Below, piece after piece: positions 6,775-13,821 of a stretch of 17,511 nt of DNA. Origin of the DNA: Hyphomonas sp. (GTDB lineage Bacteria > Pseudomonadota > Alphaproteobacteria > Caulobacterales > Hyphomonadaceae); NCBI GenBank assembly GCA_024743015.1, contig JANSXJ010000032.1:1-17511 (forward strand), written 5' to 3'. A model generated the notes under the pieces. It was not told the DNA's origin, ran no database searches, and was given only the letters and a program-made list of their open reading frames with translations. Numbering within the stretch: the first letter of the stretch is position 1; each line of letters opens with the position of its first letter. The position numbers and the translations under genes are program-made.

Positions 6775-7920
6775 ATGAGACTCGTAACCATTGGAGTGGT
6801 CTGCACGATACTGGCCGCCTGTTCCGGTCAACAGGAAATGGATCCAGCTCAGATGACAGATCCGCAGACGTCCGTAGAGCGCCCGGCTCCGGTAACGACC
6901 GAAGACCGGTTCGCGATCCTGGCGCTGGATTGCATACACCGCGAATACCCAAACAAGATTGCACATGTGCTGCAATCTGCTCAGGATGCCCGCCCACCGC
7001 GCGAGCTTACTCCGGCTTTCTATGGGTGTTTTGATTGGCACTCATCTGTACATGGCCACTGGTTATTAACCCGCCTCCTGACCGTTCAGCCGGATGGCGT
7101 CTACGCGGAAGAGATTCGCACCGCGCTGGCCAAGAGCTTCACTGAAGAAAACATGGCGGGAGAACTAGATTATTATACGGCAGAGGGTCGCGGCTCATTC
7201 GAACGGCCCTATGGCATCGCGTGGTACCTTCAATTGGTTGCGGAACTTGAAGAAAGCGATGATCCGCAATTGAGCGAGTGGCGCGAGACGCTGCGTCCGC
7301 TTGAAGATGCGATCGTCGACAAAGTCCGCGCCTGGATGCCAAAACTGTCCTACCCCATTCGTCTTGGCACCCACAATCAAACCGCCTTCGCATTTGGATT
7401 GATGCTCGACTATGCGCGTACGGTTGGAAATGACGAATTCGCAAATGAGCTCGTCCAGAAGAGTCTCACCTTTCACCAGTCTGATGTGGATTGTCCGCTT
7501 GCTTACGAACCGTCCGGTGAAGACTTCCTTTCGCCATGCCTGATGGAGGCCGACCTGATGCGCCGGGTCATGCCACAGCAGGATTTTGTTGTCTGGCTGG
7601 GATACTTCCTGCCGCAGATTCCCATAGATGGGCGCGCCGACTGGCTGGAGCCGGGCATTGTCCTTGATGCCTCGGATGGCAAGCTGGTGCACCTTGACGG
7701 TGTGAACCTCTCGCGCGCCTGGGCGCTGGAAGGCATTGCCAGCGCTTTGCCCGCAGATGATCCCCGCATTCCGGCATTGATGGCTGCGCATGCTGTGCAC
7801 CGCGACGTCGGGGTCGCTGCGGTCTCGGACGAGCATTATTCAGGCAGCCACTGGCTTGCCAGTTTCGCAACCTACCTGACCACCCGGCGCGGTATTGCCG
7901 ATAGCGGAGCCGGTGAATGA
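6775..7920 (+). CDS. DUF2891-family lipoprotein
   Basis: A 381-residue protein of the uncharacterised DUF2891 family. A short signal peptide (residues 1-15) ends in the lipobox LAAC with Cys16, so the mature protein should be lipidated. Serine rather than aspartate at the next position favours sorting to the outer membrane, facing the periplasm. The recognisable family signature is near residues 56-98: HREYPNK, then the aromatic/His-rich FYGCFDWHSSVHGHW. The conserved His, Asp and Trp residues there look like an active or ligand-binding site, but no activity is known to me. Later His-rich segments (GTHNQ, HYSGSHW near the C-terminus) are also family-like. The stop overlaps the transporter start by 4 bases (ATGA). 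This makes it the first gene of a five-gene unit ending with 5-oxoprolinase. Confidence 0.88.
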   Translation: MRLVTIGVVCTILAACSGQQEMDPAQMTDPQTSVERPAPVTTEDRFAILALDCIHREYPNKIAHVLQSAQDARPPRELTPAFYGCFDWHSSVHGHWLLTRLLTVQPDGVYAEEIRTALAKSFTEENMAGELDYYTAEGRGSFERPYGIAWYLQLVAELEESDDPQLSEWRETLRPLEDAIVDKVRAWMPKLSYPIRLGTHNQTAFAFGLMLDYARTVGNDEFANELVQKSLTFHQSDVDCPLAYEPSGEDFLSPCLMEADLMRRVMPQQDFVVWLGYFLPQIPIDGRADWLEPGIVLDASDGKLVHLDGVNLSRAWALEGIASALPADDPRIPALMAAHAVHRDVGVAAVSDEHYSGSHWLASFATYLTTRRGIADSGAGE

Positions 7921-9125
7921 AACTAAACTTCGGTCCCGGAGTTCTGGTCGCCGCGGCGTTTATCGGACCCGGCACAGTCACAGCTTGCACGCTGGCGGGT
8001 GCGAACTTCGGCTTCGCCCTGATATGGGCTTTGGTCTTTGCTACGATCGCGACAATCATTCTGCAGGACATGGCGGCAAGGCTGGGCGCGGGAGCTGAAA
8101 TGGGTCTCGGCGAAGCGCTTATGAAAAGCGCGCCCTCGCCGGCCGTAAAGTGGGCAGCTGGCGGCCTTGTCTTTGCGGCCCTCCTGATTGGAAACTGTGC
8201 ATATGAAGGCGGCAATCTCGCGGGCGGCGCTCTCGGACTGGAAGCGCTTCTGGCGGGCGCATCTCCGGGTCAGAACACGCTCGTAGCGGCGCTCGCAATG
8301 CTCGCGGGTGTTGCCGTCCTGGTCGGGCGCTACCAATTACTGGAGAGACTACTTGTCGGGCTGGTTCTGGTGATGAGCGCAGCCTTCATTCTCAGCGTGA
8401 TCTTTACGCGCCCCGATCTGGGCGCACTTTTCAGCGGATTTTGGCCACGCATTCCAGACGGTGGCACCCTCACGGCGATCGCGCTTATTGGCACGACAAT
8501 CGTACCCTACAATCTGTTTCTGCATGCGGCGGCAACCCGCAAAAAATGGCCAGGCGGCAACGATACCGGAGAGGCGCGCAAGGAATCCGCCGTCGCAATT
8601 GGCCTGGGTGGTCTCGTCTCGATCTTCATACTCTCCACTGCCGCGACAACACTTTTCAAGACCGGGCTTGAGGTCAGCAATGCCGCGGATATGGCGCGGG
8701 CAATCGAACCTGCGTTTGGCGAAGCCGCGCGTTATCTTATCGGAATCGGCCTCTTTGCGGCGGGACTGACATCCGCCATCACCGCACCGATGGCAACGGC
8801 GTTCGCCCTAAGCGAAATAATCGGCGGTGATGAGGCGCGTAAGTCAAAACTATTCCGTGGCACAGCTTTGCTTGTGATCATCGTCGGCGCTGCCATTAGC
8901 CTCTCAGGAATCCGCCCAATCGAAATGATCCTGATCGCGCAATATGCCAACGGTCTGTTGCTTCCGTTGATGGCGGCTTTCCTGCTCTACATCATGAACC
9001 GCAAGGAATTACTCGGCGCACACGCAAACTCGCTTGCTGCCAACCTCGCCGGAAGCGCAATTGTCCTGATCACGTTTGGATTGGGTCTGCGGTCTATCCT
9101 GCGCGCGGCGGGTGTGATGGGATGA
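7917..9125 (+). CDS. Nramp-fold transporter with non-canonical substrate site (YcsG-like)
   Basis: A 402-residue, strongly hydrophobic protein with the Nramp (APC) fold. The N-terminal segment around GPGVLVAAAFIGPGT aligns with transmembrane helix 1 of MntH-type metal transporters, but the metal-binding DPGN motif is replaced by GPGT (17-20). In helix 6 the usual MPHN is VPYN (196-199), so the metal-coordinating methionine is also absent. The protein should therefore not be called a manganese/iron transporter. Bacillus subtilis has a comparable arrangement, with the Nramp homologue YcsG beside ycsF, kipI and kipA, the PxpA, PxpB and PxpC homologues. By context I infer uptake of 5-oxoproline or a related compound, unproven. 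The start overlaps the lipoprotein stop, and the stop overlaps the pxpA start, each by ATGA. Confidence 0.9.
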   Translation: MKLNFGPGVLVAAAFIGPGTVTACTLAGANFGFALIWALVFATIATIILQDMAARLGAGAEMGLGEALMKSAPSPAVKWAAGGLVFAALLIGNCAYEGGNLAGGALGLEALLAGASPGQNTLVAALAMLAGVAVLVGRYQLLERLLVGLVLVMSAAFILSVIFTRPDLGALFSGFWPRIPDGGTLTAIALIGTTIVPYNLFLHAAATRKKWPGGNDTGEARKESAVAIGLGGLVSIFILSTAATTLFKTGLEVSNAADMARAIEPAFGEAARYLIGIGLFAAGLTSAITAPMATAFALSEIIGGDEARKSKLFRGTALLVIIVGAAISLSGIRPIEMILIAQYANGLLLPLMAAFLLYIMNRKELLGAHANSLAANLAGSAIVLITFGLGLRSILRAAGVMG

Positions 9126-9868
9126 GCAAGCGGATCGACCTCAATGCAGACCTGGGTGAAGGGTGCGATTTCGACGCCGAACTGATGTCCGTCGTGACCA
9201 GTTGCAATATCGCCTGCGGAGGCCACGCCGGAGACGAAGCTTCGATGCGGACCGCGCTAAGCCTGGCCAAAGCGAACGGAGTCGTGGTCGGAGCTCACCC
9301 GTCTTTCCCGGATCGCGAAAATTTCGGGCGCACAAAATCGAGGCTGTCAGGTGCCGACCTGGAAGTCTCATTGACCGAGCAAGTCGACGCGCTCAAGCGC
9401 ATTGCGGCCAAATTTGGCGTACCAATCGCACACCTCAAACCACATGGCGCGCTCTACAATATGGCGGCCGTCGATGATGACCTCGCCCGCAGCATCTGCA
9501 CCGTTTTGCAGCAAACTTTACCGGGTGCTCGATTGATGGGACCTCCGCAGTCCGAGCTACAACGACAAGCCGGAATACGCGAAATCAAATTTATCGCCGA
9601 AGGCTTTGCTGATCGCGCCTATGAAGCTGACCGACAGCTGCGCGACCGCAAGCTGGACGGCGCCGTTTTTCACGATCCGGAAGCGCAGGTTGCGCAAGCG
9701 ACAAACATCGCCTTGAGACAAGAAGTGACGACCCATGATGGCAATACAATCTCGTTACCAGTGCAGAGTCTTTGCGTTCACGGGGATACTCCCGGTGCGT
9801 TTGAGGCGGCAAAAGCCATTCGCGCGGCACTGGAAGCACAGAATGTCCTGATATGCCCGCCCGACTGA
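9122..9868 (+). CDS. pxpA: 5-oxoprolinase subunit A (LamB/YcsF family)
   Basis: A 248-residue cytosolic protein of the LamB/YcsF family, matching the length of E. coli PxpA (about 244). With PxpB and PxpC it forms the prokaryotic 5-oxoprolinase, which hydrolyses 5-oxoproline (pyroglutamate) to glutamate with ATP. Family motifs seen are DLNADLGEG (6-14), NIACGGHAGD (29-38), a GAHPSFPDRENFGR segment (57-70) and KPHGALYN (106-113), whose Asp and His residues are the probable metal or substrate ligands. The gene overlaps the transporter stop by 4 bases and the pxpB start by 16 bases. I see no truncation or missing motif, so it should be functional. Confidence 0.97.
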   Translation: MSKRIDLNADLGEGCDFDAELMSVVTSCNIACGGHAGDEASMRTALSLAKANGVVVGAHPSFPDRENFGRTKSRLSGADLEVSLTEQVDALKRIAAKFGVPIAHLKPHGALYNMAAVDDDLARSICTVLQQTLPGARLMGPPQSELQRQAGIREIKFIAEGFADRAYEADRQLRDRKLDGAVFHDPEAQVAQATNIALRQEVTTHDGNTISLPVQSLCVHGDTPGAFEAAKAIRAALEAQNVLICPPD

Positions 9869-10473
9869 TCCCCACACGCATTGCTGACGATGTCTTCGAG
9901 TTACAGGTCAGAACACCGGGCGAGGCACAGAGCCTCGCTGCGGTGCTGCGTGAGGTGGCGCCTGCAGAGGATGTCGTCGCCGGGCTCGATCGGGTGGCCA
10001 TCCGCTTCCACCCCTCGCGCGCACATCAAGTCGAACGTGCGCTTCGAGACGTGACCGCAGAGAACAAAACCACGCCTGGCACCGCACCTCCGATTGAAAT
10101 CGGGATATCCTATGGCGGAGAGAATGGCCCGGATCTCACCTCTGTCTGTGAAGCGCTCAACCTCTCTACTGATGCGTTCATAGCCAGCCACACGCAGCGC
10201 GTTCACACTGTTGAAATGATCGGTTTTACGCCAGGTTTTTCCTATATTTCTGGGTTGCCCGAGGAGTTTAGCGTACCGCGCCTCGCATCGCCGCGCCCTC
10301 GGGTGCCGGCGGGTTCGGTCGGCGTCAGCACGCGCTTCACCGGCATCTACGCCCTACACGGTCCGGGCGGCTGGCCGTTGATTGGAAAGACCGATGCGAA
10401 GCTGTTCAGGGCCAATGACAAAAACCCGTTCCTGCTCACCCCAGGCCAACGCGTGAAGTTCAGAGCTCTATAA
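9853..10473 (+). CDS. pxpB: 5-oxoprolinase subunit B (KipI family)
   Basis: A 206-residue protein of the KipI/allophanate hydrolase subunit 1 family, slightly shorter than E. coli PxpB (about 218). Conserved segments are GFTPGFSYISGLP (124-136), PRPRVPAGSVG (147-157) and GPGGWPLIGKT (170-180). It should pair with PxpC as a cyclophilin-fold complex that acts with PxpA to cleave 5-oxoproline. The name KipI comes from the B. subtilis homologue, known as an inhibitor of the sporulation kinase KinA; that role is not expected here. The start at 9853 lies inside the end of pxpA, and I see no good ribosome site before it, so translation probably depends on coupling to pxpA. The TAA stop shares one base with the pxpC ATG. 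Confidence 0.96.
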   Translation: MPARLIPTRIADDVFELQVRTPGEAQSLAAVLREVAPAEDVVAGLDRVAIRFHPSRAHQVERALRDVTAENKTTPGTAPPIEIGISYGGENGPDLTSVCEALNLSTDAFIASHTQRVHTVEMIGFTPGFSYISGLPEEFSVPRLASPRPRVPAGSVGVSTRFTGIYALHGPGGWPLIGKTDAKLFRANDKNPFLLTPGQRVKFRAL

Positions 10474-11402
10474 TGTTAGTCGTGACGAAACCGGGCCTAC
10501 AAGCGACGTTGCAAGGTGCCCCGCGGTTGGGCTACCGGCATTTCGGTATTCCCTATTCCGGAGCGGCGGATGCACTCTCTCTCGCGCTCGCTAATCGGCT
10601 CGTTGGAAACTCCGCGACGATGACCGCACTCGAAATCACATTCGGCGGTTTCGAGGCAGACATCGCAGCAGATTGTACGGTCGCTGTAACCGGCGCCATC
10701 GACCGGATCCTGATCTCTGGTCAGAGCGCACCTGCGCATACGACGCTGCATCTGAAAGCCGGAGATTGCATAGCGATTTCCCCTGTCATTCGAGGCTGCC
10801 GAACCTACCTCGCGGTCTCGACCGGGTTTCAGGCGGAAGAGGCATTTGGGTCGACATCGACTTACTTGCCAGCGCAATTGGGGGGCCTGAACGGGCGTGC
10901 ACTCAAGGCTGGTGATCGTTTGAAATCTGTCGGTTCGCCGGTCTGGACCGAAACCCTTGAAACACCAAAATCGCATCGGCCGGTTTTTTCGAATGCGCTG
11001 GCCCTGCGCGCTTGCGCATCGGCGGAGACGGATCTGCTGGATGAGGCGGACCGGAAGTGCCTTTTTGAAGAAACCTTCTTCGCGGGACGTCAGGCGACAC
11101 GTATGGGCGTCGCTCTGATTGGGCGGACGCTTTCCCCGAACAGCGATGGTCAGATGAAAAGCGCGCCGGTTTTTCCAGGCACAATTCAGTGCCCGCCATC
11201 CGGAACGCCAGTTGTCTTGCTCTGCGACGCACAGACCACGGGGGGTTACCCGCGCATTGCGCACATTGCCCGCTGTGATCAACACTTGCTTGGGCAAATC
11301 CGTCCAGGCGATCAGATACGATTATTAGAGCGCAGCCCGGATGACGCGCTTCGCGACTATGCTGAGAAACGCAAACTCCTAGACGCCTGGCTAATGCCGT
11401 AG
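10473..11402 (+). CDS. pxpC: 5-oxoprolinase subunit C (KipA, biotin-dependent carboxyltransferase family)
   Basis: A 309-residue protein, essentially the same length as E. coli PxpC (about 310), of the KipA/allophanate hydrolase subunit 2 family. Typical features are the N-terminal GIPYSGAADALSLALANRLVGN segment (positions 25-46), ALEITFGG (52-59) and the C-terminal DAQTTGGYPRIAHI segment. The usual QDxGR motif near the N-terminus reads QGAPR (14-18), so the Asp and Gly are replaced; the rest is well conserved. It is the last gene of the 5-oxoprolinase operon. Its start overlaps the pxpB stop by one base (TAATG), and its stop lies only 3 bases from the end of convergent lpdA, with no room for a classical terminator between them. 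Confidence 0.96.
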   Translation: MLVVTKPGLQATLQGAPRLGYRHFGIPYSGAADALSLALANRLVGNSATMTALEITFGGFEADIAADCTVAVTGAIDRILISGQSAPAHTTLHLKAGDCIAISPVIRGCRTYLAVSTGFQAEEAFGSTSTYLPAQLGGLNGRALKAGDRLKSVGSPVWTETLETPKSHRPVFSNALALRACASAETDLLDEADRKCLFEETFFAGRQATRMGVALIGRTLSPNSDGQMKSAPVFPGTIQCPPSGTPVVLLCDAQTTGGYPRIAHIARCDQHLLGQIRPGDQIRLLERSPDDALRDYAEKRKLLDAWLMP

Positions 11403-11405
11403 GGC

Positions 11406-12818
11406 CTAGATGTGCATCGCGCGGCCTTCTGAGGCGAGTACGGCTTCATGCATCATTTCCGAGAGCGTCGGGTGCGGGAAGATTGTGTGCATCAGATCTT
11501 CTTCCGTCAGCTCGCCTTCGCGCGCGATCACATAGCCTTGTATGAGTTCAGTCACTTCAGCACCGACCATATGTGCGCCCAACAACTCGCCCGTTTCAGC
11601 ATCGAAGATGGTTTTGACGAGACCTTCCGGTTCGCCAAGCGCAATGGCCTTGCCGTTTCCGATGAATGGGAATTTGCCGACCTTCAGCTTCTTGCCGGTC
11701 TTCTTGGCTTCATCCTCTGTCAGACCGACGCTTGCGACTTGCGGATGCGAATAGGTGCATCCGGGGACGTTCCAATTGTCGAAAGGGTGGGCCTCATCAA
11801 TCTCTCCGGCAATCTTCTCGACACAGATGACACCCTCATGGCTCGCTTTGTGCGCGAGCCACGGCCCACCGGTCAGATCGCCAATCGCGTATAGACCTTT
11901 GACGCCCGTGCGCCCGAACCCATCGACGACAACATGCGTGCGATCCAGTTTGACACCGAGCTTTTCCAGCCCCAGACCTTCGGAATTCGCGACGATACCG
12001 ATTGCCAGGATCACGCGATCGACTTCGATGCTTTCAGTTTTACCGCCTACGGAAACCTCGGCTGTGACGCTGTCTTTGCCTTTCTTGAGGCCTTTGACCT
12101 GCGCTGCAGTCTTGATCGTCATGCCTTGCTTCTCGAACGACTTGTGTGCGAAGGCTGCAATCTCTTTGTCCTCAGCAGGCAAGATTCGATCCACCGCCTC
12201 GACCACCGTTACTTCCGAGCCAAGCTCATTGTAGAAACTCGCAAACTCAATTCCGATCGCGCCTGAACCGATGACGAGCAAGCGTTTCGGGGTCACATCG
12301 GGCACCATAGCTTCGCGATAGGTCCAGACCAGTTTCCCGTCTGGCTCCAGACCCGCTTGCGGGATGGACCGCGCGCGCGCACCCGTCGCGAGGAGAACGT
12401 GCTTGGCTTTGTAAGTCGTATCCTTGCCCTTGGCATCTTTCACAATGACGTTCGGCGCATCGCCGCCTTTTTCCAGACGCGCATCGCCTTCGATCACAGT
12501 GATCTTGTTCTTTTTCATCAGATGCTTCACACCGCCGGAAAGCTGCGCTGCAACCCCGCGCGAGCGCTTCACGACACCCTCGAGATCGAAATCTGCCTTG
12601 TCGACTTTCAGACCATAAGCGGCGGCATGTTTGGCGAGGTGCAAAACCTCAGCGGACCGCAGCAGGGCTTTGGTCGGGATGCATCCCCAGTTGAGGCAGA
12701 TACCGCCCAGACTTTCGCGTTCGACAATCGCGGTCTTCATGCCGAGCTGGCTGGCCCGGATGGCAGCGACATAGCCGCCAGGTCCGGAGCCAATTACGAT
12801 AAGATCAAAATCAGACAT
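11406..12818 (-). CDS. lpdA: Dihydrolipoyl dehydrogenase (E3)
   Basis: A 470-residue FAD disulfide oxidoreductase that reoxidises dihydrolipoyl groups using NAD+, the E3 component of 2-oxoacid dehydrogenase complexes. The FAD-binding GSGPGG is at residues 10-15. The redox-active disulfide is Cys41/Cys46 in GGICLNWGCIPTK. The NAD-binding motif GSGAIG follows mid-protein, and the catalytic HPTLSE (His449, Glu454) is near the C-terminus. All key residues are present. The ATG at 12818 gives the expected N-terminus (MSDFDLIVIGSGPGG); an in-frame GTG at 12860 would add 14 residues and overlap the upstream gene. The ribosome site is weak (AGGA about 11 bases upstream). It is the last gene of the pyruvate dehydrogenase operon and may also serve other complexes. 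Confidence 0.97.
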   Translation of the reverse strand: MSDFDLIVIGSGPGGYVAAIRASQLGMKTAIVERESLGGICLNWGCIPTKALLRSAEVLHLAKHAAAYGLKVDKADFDLEGVVKRSRGVAAQLSGGVKHLMKKNKITVIEGDARLEKGGDAPNVIVKDAKGKDTTYKAKHVLLATGARARSIPQAGLEPDGKLVWTYREAMVPDVTPKRLLVIGSGAIGIEFASFYNELGSEVTVVEAVDRILPAEDKEIAAFAHKSFEKQGMTIKTAAQVKGLKKGKDSVTAEVSVGGKTESIEVDRVILAIGIVANSEGLGLEKLGVKLDRTHVVVDGFGRTGVKGLYAIGDLTGGPWLAHKASHEGVICVEKIAGEIDEAHPFDNWNVPGCTYSHPQVASVGLTEDEAKKTGKKLKVGKFPFIGNGKAIALGEPEGLVKTIFDAETGELLGAHMVGAEVTELIQGYVIAREGELTEEDLMHTIFPHPTLSEMMHEAVLASEGRAMHI

Positions 12819-12831
12819 GGCAGTTGAGGTC

Positions 12832-13812
12832 CTAGAGTTGATACTGTTGTTCGGCTTCACGCCGTATGAATTGCGCTTCGGAGCAGCATTGTTTCACCAG
12901 AGCGCGAGCTGCTTTACGATCCTGTTTCGCCACTTGCTCGAATGGAGCATCGACAGGACGCATTCCGGTGAGGGTCATCTTTTCGACGGGTGGCACCAGC
13001 AAAGGTGCCATTTCGGTATCCGACCAACCGGGAAGGCCCAGGAAGAATATCGCGAACCTGGCGACACATCTTTCATAGGCAAGCAAGCTGCCCATTTCTT
13101 CCCAGAGCTTTCGCTCCAGTTGCGGTTTGGCTGCACGCCACTCATCGCGATAGGCATCCCAGTCCTCGCCCTCCAGCGCGTTGAGCAAGGCTCCATTGGC
13201 GGCGCGCGAGAGCTGCCTGTATTCGTCGCTTCCCTCAATCAGATCGCCCGCCCACACGCGCTCATCACGCTTGCGCAACTGAACATCATGCAAGTGAGCA
13301 AACTGGTCGATCGGACGCAAGGAAGCGAAAGCTGGCAACGGCTCTGGGTTCAGGTCTGGATAGGTTGCGGGCGCGTTCAATGCATCTCTGGAGACCGCCG
13401 CCTGCAAATACCCGTTCGTTGGCAACTGTGGTCGCGGATCAGCGGGCACATTGAAGGTACCAGCTGGATCGCCCGACAAATTGCCGCCAACTCGAAAGCC
13501 TAATGGGCTCAGAGCGTCAGATAGCGGTGTGCTCTGGTACGCGGAATACCCCGCAGCACTTGCCCGAAAACCTGTATTCTCAACCAGCCCGTAAACCCAG
13601 CCACCGCCGAAGAAATAGCCAAACACGCCTTGAACGCGATCCAGAAAGCCCGTCCGGGGACCAAACACTTCATGACGCGTTTCAGGACGAAGCGAGCGCA
13701 CTTCTGGCGATCGTCTCCAGAAGCTCAGGAGGCGTCGCCGGAACGGACGACGCTCACAGCGGTACAAGCCGATTTCGTCATAGTGACGGGCAAGATCCAC
13801 CAGGCTCACCAT
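12832..13812 (-). CDS. Unrecognised 326-residue protein inside the pyruvate dehydrogenase operon
   Basis: I do not recognise this family. The protein is arginine- and tryptophan-rich and has no signal peptide. The first 60 residues are strongly basic (RRPFRRR, FWRRSPE). An aromatic/glycine-rich stretch with VFGYFFGGGW follows near residues 63-72. A Pro/Asn-rich middle (about 110-155) looks poorly structured. The C-terminal half is charged and probably helical, with a hydrophobic FAIFFLGLPGW segment and a CC pair close to the end. It is real rather than a shadow: it starts 10 bases from the end of pdhC with AGGGG about 7 bases before its ATG, ends 13 bases before lpdA, and is open for 981 bases. 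Its position between E2 and E3 suggests a link to the complex, but nothing in the sequence proves this. Confidence 0.8.
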   Translation of the reverse strand: MVSLVDLARHYDEIGLYRCERRPFRRRLLSFWRRSPEVRSLRPETRHEVFGPRTGFLDRVQGVFGYFFGGGWVYGLVENTGFRASAAGYSAYQSTPLSDALSPLGFRVGGNLSGDPAGTFNVPADPRPQLPTNGYLQAAVSRDALNAPATYPDLNPEPLPAFASLRPIDQFAHLHDVQLRKRDERVWAGDLIEGSDEYRQLSRAANGALLNALEGEDWDAYRDEWRAAKPQLERKLWEEMGSLLAYERCVARFAIFFLGLPGWSDTEMAPLLVPPVEKMTLTGMRPVDAPFEQVAKQDRKAARALVKQCCSEAQFIRREAEQQYQL

Positions 13813-13821
13813 GGTTCGCCC

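Noticed and set aside
7917..9125. Calling the Nramp-fold protein MntH or a manganese transporter
   Set aside because: The Asp, Asn and Met residues that coordinate the metal in MntH-type proteins are all replaced.
12819..12860. GTG start for lpdA adding 14 residues
   Set aside because: The extension overlaps the upstream gene and puts 14 unrelated residues before the conserved N-terminus of the FAD-binding domain.
12817..13503. Plus-strand open frame of 228 codons opposite the unrecognised 326-residue gene
   Set aside because: The minus-strand frame is longer, has a ribosome site and fits the operon spacing at both ends. The plus frame overlaps the lpdA start and lacks supporting signals.
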